Assembly (NCBI RefSeq): GCF_951230165.1
Contig: NZ_CATNVB010000002.1
Span: 1 to 64,000 of the forward strand
Direction: 5' to 3'
Source: Lentilactobacillus sp. Marseille-Q4993
Lineage (GTDB): Bacteria; Bacillota; Bacilli; Lactobacillales; Lactobacillaceae
DNA length: 64,000 bases
Made by a program: the position numbers and the translations under genes. The notes below the pieces were generated by a model that was not told where the DNA came from, made no database searches, and was given only the letters and a program-made list of their open reading frames with translations. The stretch's first letter is position 1; every line of letters starts with the position of its first letter. Shown one piece after another: positions 34,302 to 42,384 of this stretch.

Positions 34302-35342
34302 TTATTTACTACTTTTAACACTCTCTTTGATTGCTTCAAGCTGTTCTTGATTATTGTTCAAATAATCAGCTACGTCTTCAATCATTTTAGACTCAACAAT
34401 CGTTGATATCTGATGAATCGTATTTTTTACAGTTACAGCCTTACTACTGCCGTGAGCCTTAACAACCGGAGCGTTTAACCCAAGAAACACAGCGCCACCA
34501 TACTTTGAATAATCCATCTTAGCAGCAATTTCCTTAAAGGTATCCTTTAGTAATAGGGCTCCCATTTTTGACTTCAAACCGCCGTTCATGATGCTTGATT
34601 TGATTAGATTAAGGGTACTCAATGCAGTTCCTTCGATACTCTTTAAAACACCATTTCCAGAAAAGCCATCTGCAACAACCACGTCAGCAGCACCGTTTAA
34701 TAATTCACGGGATTCAACATTTCCAATAAAGTTAAGATCTTTATTCTCTTTGAGTAAATCATGCACTTGTCTGTGCATCATATCACCCTTGTCATCTTCA
34801 GTCCCGTTATTGAGCAACCCAATTCGTGGGTTTTCAATTTTCATAATGTTAGTTGCATAATATTTGCCCATCAATGCATATTGATATAGGTTTAGTGCTT
34901 TTGAGTCAGCATTGGCACCCACATCTAGCATAACAAAACTACCATTATCCTTAGTCACTACCGGCATTGTTGTGGTTAAGCCAGGACGATCGATTCCTTT
35001 GACCCGACCAACGATAAACAAGCCTGCAACTAGGATTGCACCCGTACTACCTGCTGAGAAGAATGCATCGTTCTTGCCTTCTTTAACTGACTGAGCAGCT
35101 AAAACAATACTTGAATTCTTCTTTTTACGAACAGCCCGTACTGGTTCATCACCCATTTCAATAACTTCGTCAGCTTGAGTAATCTCGATGTTTTTATCGT
35201 CTTGAAGATACTTTTTAATTTCTTCAGTTTTGCCAAACAAATCGAAAATAATGTCAGGGTTTTCGTTTCGGCTTTGTTCAACACCCTTGATAATTTCTTC
35301 AGGGGCGTTGTCGCCACCCATTGCGTCAATTGCAATTCTCAT
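34302..35342 (-). CDS. plsX: Acyl-ACP:phosphate acyltransferase
   Basis: PlsX makes acyl-phosphate from acyl-ACP and phosphate, the donor for PlsY. The 346-residue protein begins MRIAIDAMGGDNAPEEIIKG and contains FFSAGSTGAILVAGLF, MLDVGANAD and VADGFSGNGVLKSIEG. recG ends 11 bases upstream, so recG-plsX-acpP look like one unit, as in many lactobacilli. Confidence 0.96.
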   Translation of the reverse strand: MRIAIDAMGGDNAPEEIIKGVEQSRNENPDIIFDLFGKTEEIKKYLQDDKNIEITQADEVIEMGDEPVRAVRKKKNSSIVLAAQSVKEGKNDAFFSAGSTGAILVAGLFIVGRVKGIDRPGLTTTMPVVTKDNGSFVMLDVGANADSKALNLYQYALMGKYYATNIMKIENPRIGLLNNGTEDDKGDMMHRQVHDLLKENKDLNFIGNVESRELLNGAADVVVADGFSGNGVLKSIEGTALSTLNLIKSSIMNGGLKSKMGALLLKDTFKEIAAKMDYSKYGGAVFLGLNAPVVKAHGSSKAVTVKNTIHQISTIVESKMIEDVADYLNNNQEQLEAIKESVKSSK

Positions 35343-35353
35343 TTCATATCTCC

Positions 35354-37381
35354 TCAGTCGGTATTAATTGTTTGATTTGATTTTAAATACTTAAACAATT
35401 GTACATTTTCAGGACTTTTTTGCCAATTGTTTTTCGATGTAATATTTTTTGCCTCTGCGACTGCCACGTTTAGAATATTTATATCTGCAACGGGGTCACC
35501 AACTTTAAAATCAGGCATTCCAGATTGTTTCAGCCCAGTAATATCGCCTTGGCCTCTTAACTCTAAGTCTTTTTGGGATAGGAAGAATCCATCAGTGCTA
35601 GATGATATGGCTCGCATTCTTTCCTTACCAATTTCATTCTTCGGATCAGCGATTAAAACACAGTAGGCTTGTTCGCTGGAACGCCCAACTCGTCCTCGTA
35701 ATTGATGAAGTTGTGACAGTCCAAAGTGATCAGCATCAAAGATAATCATCACATTAGCGTTTTTAACATCAACTCCAACTTCGATAACAGTTGTCGCAAC
35801 CAGTACCGCAAACTTTCCTTGCTTAAAATCTTGCATCGCTTGGTCTTTCTCATCATTCGTCATTTGGCCATGAAGCAAACCAACCTGATACTGAGGACTA
35901 AATAGTTTTTTGAACTTTTCAAAAATTTCAGTTGCGTTTCTCATATCGACCGCATCCGATTCTTCAATTAGGGGGGCAACAACATATGCCTGTTTTCCTG
36001 CGTCAAGTTGCTTTTTCATGAACCCCAGAGCCGAATTCGTCTTTGTCGAAGGTACCCAAGTTGTCTTGACCGGTTTTCTGCCGTTTGGCATTTGATCAAT
36101 AATCGAAACGTCCATATCACCATACATAGTAATTGCTAGCGTTCGGGGGATCGGAGTTGCTGTCATTGCCAGTACGTTTGTCGCCTCTCCTTTCTCCTTT
36201 AATGCTTGCCGCTGATGAACGCCAAACCGATGCTGTTCATCAATAATCGCTAACGCTAGGTCTTTATACTCAACAGCGTCCTGAAACAGTGCATGGGTTC
36301 CTACAATTATGTCAACTTCCCCATTAGCGATCCTGGGTAATAGTTGTTTTCTAGCTGCTGCACTGGTTGCCCCAGTCAAAAGAGCAATATTAAATCCTAA
36401 TTTAGCAAACATACTTGCTAGGTTATTTGCGTGCTGTTCGGCCAATATTTCGGTTGGGGCCATAATAGCTGCTTGCTTCCCTGCACTGACTACAGCCGCC
36501 ATTGCTAATGCTGCCACCACTGTCTTGCCACTACCAACGTCACCTTGAAGCAAACGGTTCATTCGCCGATCACTCTCTAAGTCAGCCAAGATTTCGTCAA
36601 CAACCTTATTTTGAGCGGTAGTGAGTTCGAACGCTAGCGTGCTTTTAAATTCATCGATCACTTTTGGTTGATAAGTGACAATAGACGCAGCGTTGCTATT
36701 CCGTTTTTGCAATTTCATCATCTGAATTCTCATTGAAAAAAGAAAGAATTCGTCGAATTTTGCTGTTCGATACGCTAATTCCGCATCATGAGGACTGGTT
36801 GGAAAATGAATATTAGCAACCGTTTGGCGAAAGCTTTCAAGCCGGTAATGATCACGAATGGTTTGAGGAATAAAATCCACCAACTTATCACCACACTGCT
36901 CATACGCTTCCTTGATCAACTTCTTGATTGTCGCTTGCTTAACTTCCTTGGTGGTTGGATAAATTGAATCGTAATCAGAACCGCTTTGTTTGCTGATAAT
37001 TTTGATACCATTAATTTGCTGTTTGCTGGCGTCAAAAGTCCCAAAAACAATCTTTTCATCACCAATTTCTAGCTGCTTCTTAAGCCATGGTTGGTTGAAA
37101 AAACTAACTGGATAGGTCTCATCATCAATTTTTATTAGAAACCGTAGTCTACTCCGTTTGCGACCAAAAAACGAAAGACTTGGCTCTGACACAATTTGCC
37201 CTTTAACGGTAATTTTAGCTCCATCCATACTTTCATCGGGCTTTTTGATTGAAAAATCGTCGTATCGTCGAGGATAGTATGTTAACAGATCATTAATTGA
37301 ATTAATGCCAAGCTTATTAAGTGCCACGGCTGTTTTATCACCAACACCCTTTAGCACAGTTACAGAATCCGTTAATTCCAT
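35354..37381 (-). CDS. recG: ATP-dependent DNA helicase RecG
   Basis: RecG remodels stalled replication forks and branched DNA. The 675-residue protein has the N-terminal wedge/OB domain (GVGDKTAVALNKLGI at the start), Walker A RLLQGDVGSGKTVVAALAMA, the DEQH box LAIIDEQHRFGVHQRQAL, motif III MTATPIPRTLA and motif VI QLRGRVGRSSEQAYC. It is 120 bases downstream of fakA with a hairpin between. Confidence 0.97.
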   Translation of the reverse strand: MELTDSVTVLKGVGDKTAVALNKLGINSINDLLTYYPRRYDDFSIKKPDESMDGAKITVKGQIVSEPSLSFFGRKRSRLRFLIKIDDETYPVSFFNQPWLKKQLEIGDEKIVFGTFDASKQQINGIKIISKQSGSDYDSIYPTTKEVKQATIKKLIKEAYEQCGDKLVDFIPQTIRDHYRLESFRQTVANIHFPTSPHDAELAYRTAKFDEFFLFSMRIQMMKLQKRNSNAASIVTYQPKVIDEFKSTLAFELTTAQNKVVDEILADLESDRRMNRLLQGDVGSGKTVVAALAMAAVVSAGKQAAIMAPTEILAEQHANNLASMFAKLGFNIALLTGATSAAARKQLLPRIANGEVDIIVGTHALFQDAVEYKDLALAIIDEQHRFGVHQRQALKEKGEATNVLAMTATPIPRTLAITMYGDMDVSIIDQMPNGRKPVKTTWVPSTKTNSALGFMKKQLDAGKQAYVVAPLIEESDAVDMRNATEIFEKFKKLFSPQYQVGLLHGQMTNDEKDQAMQDFKQGKFAVLVATTVIEVGVDVKNANVMIIFDADHFGLSQLHQLRGRVGRSSEQAYCVLIADPKNEIGKERMRAISSSTDGFFLSQKDLELRGQGDITGLKQSGMPDFKVGDPVADINILNVAVAEAKNITSKNNWQKSPENVQLFKYLKSNQTINTD

Positions 37382-37424
37382 ATCATTCTATCCTCCTCAC
37401 TTTTTTCAAATTATCATACAGAAA

Positions 37425-37465
37425 GGCAACAATCATTTTCAAAATTAACGAAAATAATCATTGCC
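37425..37465 (-). terminator. Hairpin after fakA
   Basis: A 16-position imperfect stem (37450-37465 with 37425-37440) lies between fakA and recG. On the minus strand only TTTC follows, so it is a weak terminator or an mRNA-stabilising hairpin. Confidence 0.5.
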
Positions 37466-37501
37466 TCCACTGATGGTCATAACGACCAACCATTATTAAT
37501 T

Positions 37502-39184
37502 TTATTCAACTGAAATCAAGAATGGGTAAACTGGTTGATCACCCTCATGAACTTCGACTTCAAGGTCATCATCAATTTCAGCAACTTGACTTTCGACTTT
37601 ATCAGCCAACTTTTCGTTAGCACCCTCGCCCCAGATGATCGTAATTGCTTCACTATCATCATCAAGCATAGCCCTGGTCATCTCGATTGCTGTGGTTTCA
37701 AGGTCATCATCAACGACCTTGATTTTACCATCCACGATTCCCATAAACTGGCCCTTCTTGATTGTTACATCATCGATTGTAGTATCCCGAACTGCATGCG
37801 TTACCTGTCCAGATTTAACTGAATCAAGTTCATCTTCCATCATGTCACGGTTGTCATCAAGACTATTGTCCGGGTTGAATCCAAGCATGGATGTGATTCC
37901 TTGAGAAATGGTTCTACTATGAACGATAGCAACCGGGATGTCAGCGACCTCAGCCGCTTGTTCCGCAGCAAGGAAAATGTTTTTGTTATTTGGCAAAACG
38001 ATTACTTTGTTAGCCTTCGTGGCGTTAATTGCATTGACAATATCCTCGGTACTTGGATTCATCGTTTGACCACCGTTGAGAACCGAGGTAACCCCCAAGC
38101 TCTTAAACAATGTTTCAAGGCCATCTCCAGAGGCAATTGAAATCACAGCTATATCTGGAGTTTCAGTTGGTTCCTCTGCAACGGCTTCAGATTCGTCATT
38201 AGAAATAATGGTCTCTTGCTGTAATCTCATGTTGTCAACCTTCACCTTGGCTAAATCACCAAACTCTTGACCCCAGGCCATTACCTTACCAGGATGCTCA
38301 GTATGAACGTGAACCTTAACGATCTCATCATCATTCACAACTAGAAGAGAATCTCCAAGGTTAGCAAGATAATCATAGAATTCTTGGTAGTCAAACTTCT
38401 TGTCAACTTCTTTACCCTTGCCGATGCGCACCATAATTTCAGTACAATAACCATAGACGATATCGTCTGGGTCTAGTTTACTTTGAACGCTTTGGTGATG
38501 GGCAGCATCGATCATCTCGTCCATTTCACCATCGTTTGGTTGATAAGCGTCATCGTTACTGTCAGCTCGACCATTTAATGCATCATCAAAGGCCTCTAAA
38601 ACAAATGTCAGACCCTGACCACCAGAATCAACTACACCAACCTGCTTAAGGACTGGAAGTAGCTCAGGCGTTTTTTTAAGCGCAATTTTGGCATTCTCAT
38701 AAATCGCATCCATCACCGTTATTACATCATCGGTTTTTGAGGCTGCTTCTTTACCAGCCTGGGCAGCTAACCTAACGACCGTTAAAACAGTTCCCTCAGT
38801 AGGTTTCATAACTGACTTATAGGCAGTTTCGGTTGCGGCCACAAACGCATCGGACAAATCTTGGGCGTTTAGCGAATCTTTTCCTTCAACTGACTTTGAA
38901 AAGCCACGGAAAATTTGCGATAAAATAACCCCTGAATTTCCTCGAGCACCCATCAGCAGGCCCTTAGCGAGTGACGCAGCAATATCGCCAACATTTGAAC
39001 TAACTTCTTGGTTAACATACTTGTAACCGCTTTGAAGCGACATACTCATATTGGTTCCGGTATCTCCGTCTGGAACTGGAAACACATTCAAAGAATTTAT
39101 AAAATCTGCGTTTTTATTAAGTTTTTTGGACGCAGCAAACACCATCGCCGTGAATTCGGTGTTGGTTATTTTGGTTACTTTCAA
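37502..39184 (-). CDS. fakA: Fatty-acid kinase FakA (DAK-domain protein)
   Basis: FakA phosphorylates fatty acids that are presented by FakB (DegV) proteins. The 560-residue protein has the DhaL-like kinase domain first (FPVPDGDTGTNMSMSLQSG, GLLMGARGNSGVILSQIFRG), a middle domain with DIVYGYCTEIMVRIG, and a DegV-like C-terminal domain. Translation starts at TTG (39184) behind GGGAGG. The Asp23-family gene upstream is its standard partner in Firmicutes. A FakB-like gene lies at 2452-3324. Confidence 0.95.
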   Translation of the reverse strand: MKVTKITNTEFTAMVFAASKKLNKNADFINSLNVFPVPDGDTGTNMSMSLQSGYKYVNQEVSSNVGDIAASLAKGLLMGARGNSGVILSQIFRGFSKSVEGKDSLNAQDLSDAFVAATETAYKSVMKPTEGTVLTVVRLAAQAGKEAASKTDDVITVMDAIYENAKIALKKTPELLPVLKQVGVVDSGGQGLTFVLEAFDDALNGRADSNDDAYQPNDGEMDEMIDAAHHQSVQSKLDPDDIVYGYCTEIMVRIGKGKEVDKKFDYQEFYDYLANLGDSLLVVNDDEIVKVHVHTEHPGKVMAWGQEFGDLAKVKVDNMRLQQETIISNDESEAVAEEPTETPDIAVISIASGDGLETLFKSLGVTSVLNGGQTMNPSTEDIVNAINATKANKVIVLPNNKNIFLAAEQAAEVADIPVAIVHSRTISQGITSMLGFNPDNSLDDNRDMMEDELDSVKSGQVTHAVRDTTIDDVTIKKGQFMGIVDGKIKVVDDDLETTAIEMTRAMLDDDSEAITIIWGEGANEKLADKVESQVAEIDDDLEVEVHEGDQPVYPFLISVE

Positions 39185-39209
39185 AACTTTTCCTCCCTAA
39201 ACACCGGTA

Positions 39210-39572
39210 TTAATCGTTTTCTACTTGAACACCCTGCACAATAACATTAACTTCGTTGGCAGTTACTCCAAGCATGCTTTGTAAATTATACTTTACCTTG
39301 TTCTGAACATTTTTAGAGACTTCAGAAATCTTATTTCCATACGAAACGATAATGTACACATCAACGGTGATTTGGTTTTCGTTTTGCTTAACTTCAACAC
39401 CCTTGAAATAATTTTCGCGCTTTAAGATATCATTCACGTTATCTCTAAGTTGATTACGGCTTGCCATTCCTACAACACCGAAGTTTTCAGTTGCTGATCC
39501 ACCAACAACGTTTGCAATTACATCATTGTCAATGTCAACTGTTCCAAATTTGGTTTTGATTTTTACGGCCAT
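39210..39572 (-). CDS. Asp23/Gls24-family envelope stress protein
   Basis: A 120-residue Asp23-family protein (MAVKIKTKFGTVDIDNDVIA, then VDVYIIVSYGNKISEVSKNVQNKVK, here given in parts). The family is abundant in Gram-positives and is linked to envelope homeostasis. This copy is the YloU type that precedes fakA. GGAGG lies 10 bases before the ATG at 39572. The frame stays open to 39659, but there is no ribosome binding site there. A second member lies at 59413-59847. Confidence 0.9.
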   Translation of the reverse strand: MAVKIKTKFGTVDIDNDVIANVVGGSATENFGVVGMASRNQLRDNVNDILKRENYFKGVEVKQNENQITVDVYIIVSYGNKISEVSKNVQNKVKYNLQSMLGVTANEVNVIVQGVQVEND

Positions 39573-39702
39573 GAATCGATAGCCTCCTTGATTACTAAAA
39601 ATTAAATCCATTAACGATTGTAATGTTACCACAACCCAGCAAAAAACCAAAGTAGACAAGTGCTTTTTGTGGTGTCAAGTAAATTTCCTTGAAAGAAAAC
39701 TA

Positions 39703-39731
39703 TTGCAATAGATTGCCAATTATGATAAATT
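39703..39731 (+). promoter_or_regulatory. Candidate promoter of rpmB
   Basis: TTGCAA (39703-39708) and TAAATT (39726-39731) are 17 bp apart, about 58 bases upstream of rpmB. Confidence 0.45.
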
Positions 39732-39789
39732 GTTTGGGTGGTATAAAACAGATTGTTGAGTCAAACTGTAGAGAAAGGGGTTTGTTAAC

Positions 39790-39975
39790 ATGGCTAAAGA
39801 CTTTTTTAACGGTAAGCGCACACACTTTGGTAACAAGCGTTCACACGCCTTGAACTCAAGTCGTCGTAGCTGGAAGCCAAACTTGCAAAAGGTACGCATC
39901 CTCGTTGATGGTAAGCCTAAGAGAGTTTGGGTTTCTGCTCGGACACTTAAATCAGGTAAAGTTACCCGCGTTTAA
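39790..39975 (+). CDS. rpmB: 50S ribosomal protein L28
   Basis: A 61-residue basic protein with the L28 pattern [20 protein letters not shown] and [19 protein letters not shown]. It has AAAGGGG 9 bases before the ATG and is a single-gene unit on the plus strand, opposite to its neighbours, which is its usual arrangement next to fakA/yloU. It lacks the zinc-binding cysteines of the C+ form. Confidence 0.96.
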   Translation: MAKDFFNGKRTHFGNKRSHALNSSRRSWKPNLQKVRILVDGKPKRVWVSARTLKSGKVTRV

Positions 39976-39987
39976 TTTATAAATTTT

Positions 39988-40017
39988 AAAAAGGCCACTC
40001 GCGATGGTCTTTTTATT
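39988..40017 (+). terminator. Terminator of rpmB
   Basis: An 8-bp stem AAAGGCCA / TGGTCTTT with a 7-base loop is followed by TTATTTTA. Confidence 0.8.
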
Positions 40018-40031
40018 TTACATCAAATATC

Positions 40032-40086
40032 CAAAAACGGACGATTTTTAATTCACCCTCATAGGTAAATTAAAGTATCGTCCGTT
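40032..40086 (-). terminator. Terminator of the thiN unit
   Basis: ACGGACGAT (40037-40045) and ATCGTCCGT (40077-40085) form the outer stem, with a partly paired inner region (TTTTAATT / AATTAAAG). Runs of A on the left and T on the right make it usable in both directions. Confidence 0.8.
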
Positions 40087-40088
40087 TT

Positions 40089-40742
40089 TTAGTTTAAATC
40101 TTTACTTTGAATGACAGCCATGACTCCGGAATCAAATTCAAAGGACGCAGTATCTTGAATAAATTCATTACTGGCCCATGAAATTGGTCGATCAACTTTA
40201 TAATTATTCAGTTGATATTTTTCGTCGTAGAGCGTTAACGAATTCATTGGCGTTAAGCAAACAAAAGCTAGGTATTTCTTATCCACCTCTTTGGAAATCG
40301 TATGCTTCCCTGGTAAGAAGAAGGTAATTGTATTTTGTCTATCAACCATCCTAATTTTTGGGGCAAATCTTTTGAATCTTGGCTCAAGTACCATCCAAAG
40401 GTTTGCAAGAAAATGATCGAGTCTGCCACCAGTCGCTCCGTAAATATCAATTGAATCTGCGTGATATTCGTCCAAAGCAACTTTTAAGCCAAGTTGGGTA
40501 TCCGTATCATCCTTTTCCGGAATTGATTGCCGAATATCAGCAACGTGTTCTTTGACCAGCTTAAATTCGTCCGGTTGTAGGGAATCAAAGTCACCGATAG
40601 CAACAATAGGATCAATCCCTAGTTTAATAAGACGGAGATTTCCTCGGTCAATCCCAATAAAGTCTCCCTTAACCCGGCCAGCTTTCAAATCATCTGGCCA
40701 TAAATCAGTCGGTCCACCAACCAATAGGTTTAGCTTTTTCAA
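40089..40742 (-). CDS. thiN: Thiamine pyrophosphokinase
   Basis: ThiN converts thiamine to thiamine pyrophosphate with ATP. The 217-residue protein has GIDRGNLRLIKLGIDP, VAIGDFDSLQ, the conserved EKDDTDTQLGLK and GATGGRLDHFLANL. The C-terminal beta domain is present. It completes the rsgA-rpe-thiN cluster that is common to Firmicutes. Confidence 0.95.
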   Translation of the reverse strand: MKKLNLLVGGPTDLWPDDLKAGRVKGDFIGIDRGNLRLIKLGIDPIVAIGDFDSLQPDEFKLVKEHVADIRQSIPEKDDTDTQLGLKVALDEYHADSIDIYGATGGRLDHFLANLWMVLEPRFKRFAPKIRMVDRQNTITFFLPGKHTISKEVDKKYLAFVCLTPMNSLTLYDEKYQLNNYKVDRPISWASNEFIQDTASFEFDSGVMAVIQSKDLN

Positions 40743-40754
40743 ACGTCACCACTC

Positions 40755-41408
40755 CTACTTAGTAGCATCCTTAATTGAATTGATTTTTGCAACTGGATCG
40801 TCAGCATTAAATACATATGAGCCAGCAACAGCAACAGTAGCCCCTGCTTTATAGGCAGCAACAACTGTTTCTGAATTAACACCACCATCAATTTCGATGT
40901 CAAAGTCCAATCCCTTTTCTTGCTTAATCTGATTAAGTTGAGCAATCTTTTCAACTGTTTCTGGAAGAAACTTTTGGCCACCAAAGCCGGGGTTAACCGT
41001 CATAACAAGAACTTGTTTTACCATGTGAAGAACTGGTTCGATAAATGAAACTGGAGTTCCGGGGTTAATAACCACCTCTGCCCCAACATTCTTATTATTG
41101 ATCATTTGAAGTGCTCTGTGAATGTGGGGAGTTGCTTCAGCGTGAACTCCGATAATGTCCGCACCAGCGTCAGCAAACGTATCGATATATCTTTCTGGTT
41201 GGTCAACCATCAAATGAACGTCTAGGACCATATCTGTGATTGGTCTGATTGCTTTGACCCAACCTGGGCCATATGACAATGCTGGGACGAATGAACCATC
41301 CATAATATCGATGTGAAGGTATTCGGCACCACCCTTATCAACCTTTTCGATGTCCTTTTGAAGGTTCACGTAATCTGCACTTAAAATTGAAGGTGCTACT
41401 TTAATCAT
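40755..41408 (-). CDS. rpe: Ribulose-phosphate 3-epimerase
   Basis: Rpe interconverts ribulose-5-phosphate and xylulose-5-phosphate. In heterofermentative lactobacilli this feeds the phosphoketolase pathway. The 217-residue TIM barrel shows VAPSILSADYVNLQKDI, HIDIMDGSFVPALSYG, LMVDQPERYI and MTVNPGFGGQKFLPE with the metal and catalytic residues. It lies 12 bases before thiN and 16 after rsgA. Confidence 0.96.
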   Translation of the reverse strand: MIKVAPSILSADYVNLQKDIEKVDKGGAEYLHIDIMDGSFVPALSYGPGWVKAIRPITDMVLDVHLMVDQPERYIDTFADAGADIIGVHAEATPHIHRALQMINNKNVGAEVVINPGTPVSFIEPVLHMVKQVLVMTVNPGFGGQKFLPETVEKIAQLNQIKQEKGLDFDIEIDGGVNSETVVAAYKAGATVAVAGSYVFNADDPVAKINSIKDATK

Positions 41409-41424
41409 AGTAAATTTCCTCGTT

Positions 41425-42315
41425 TCATTTATATTTTGGTTTACGATTTTTTATATCAGTGTAAAACTGAAGGTAATTCTCATACCTTGAATTCATGATG
41501 TCACCGGATTCGACTCCAGCTTTAACTGCACAGTCTGGCTCATTGACGTGGACACATCCCCTAAATCGACAATTAACCGCCGCCCGTCTAAATTCTGGGA
41601 AGTACTTGCCCAAATCACGATAATCTAATTCAAACGTATCGTACGATGAAAAGCCAGGGGTATCCGCAACTAAACCATCACCCACGCTTAGCAACGATAC
41701 CTTACGAGTAGTATGCTTACCCCGATTTAGGGCTGCAGAAATCTCACCCGTCGACAAATCTAGTTCTGGAGCTAGATGATTGAGTAACGTTGATTTTCCC
41801 GCTCCAGTTTGGCCCATAATTACATTTTCCTTACCAGCCAATAGTGAATGGATTTCCCTTAATGACTCATCGTCAAACGCTACTTTTGGCAGAACTACCT
41901 CATAACCGATTTGCCGATACCCTGTAGCCAATGTTCTAAAGAAGTCGATTTGATCCTTAGTCAGTAAATCCACTTTTGAAAAGTAGATGATTGGAGTAAT
42001 CCCTTCTACTTCAAGAGCTAGTAATTGCCGATCAAGCAGGTTACTCGAAAACTCTGGCTGAGTTGCAGCCGTGGTGATGATTGCCTGATCAATGTTAGCG
42101 ATTGGCGGACGGACTAAGGAATTTTTTCTTGGTAGAACATCAAGAATATATCCCTTATCTCCATCTTCGATTGAAAATTCTACGTCATCCCCAACGATTG
42201 GAGTTATTTTCTTCTTCCGAAAATTGCCTCGAGCTCGAGTCCGGTATATTTTGCCGTCATCTGCAAGGACATCATAAAAACCACTTAATGATTGATAAAT
42301 TTTACCTTTTGCCAA
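41425..42315 (-). CDS. rsgA: Ribosome small-subunit-dependent GTPase RsgA
   Basis: RsgA is a circularly permuted GTPase that checks the decoding centre during late 30S maturation. The 296-residue protein has an N-terminal OB-fold, then the permuted G motifs: YFSKVDLL (G4) before GQTGAGKSTLLNHL (G1) and DTPGFSSYD (G3). The zinc site is in CRFRGCVHVNEPDCAVK. A terminator separates it from prkC upstream. Confidence 0.96.
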   Translation of the reverse strand: MAKGKIYQSLSGFYDVLADDGKIYRTRARGNFRKKKITPIVGDDVEFSIEDGDKGYILDVLPRKNSLVRPPIANIDQAIITTAATQPEFSSNLLDRQLLALEVEGITPIIYFSKVDLLTKDQIDFFRTLATGYRQIGYEVVLPKVAFDDESLREIHSLLAGKENVIMGQTGAGKSTLLNHLAPELDLSTGEISAALNRGKHTTRKVSLLSVGDGLVADTPGFSSYDTFELDYRDLGKYFPEFRRAAVNCRFRGCVHVNEPDCAVKAGVESGDIMNSRYENYLQFYTDIKNRKPKYK

Positions 42316-42326
42316 TTAATCACCTC

Positions 42327-42367
42327 AAAAAAATCACTTCCTCTACATTATAGAAGAAGTGAAATTT
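42327..42367 (-). terminator. Terminator of the coaBC-to-prkC operon
   Basis: An 11-bp stem (42351-42361 with 42335-42345, two G-U pairs) with a 5-base loop is followed by a T run on the minus strand, shortly after the prkC stop. Confidence 0.88.
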
Positions 42368-42384
42368 TTTTGCAGTATTTTATT

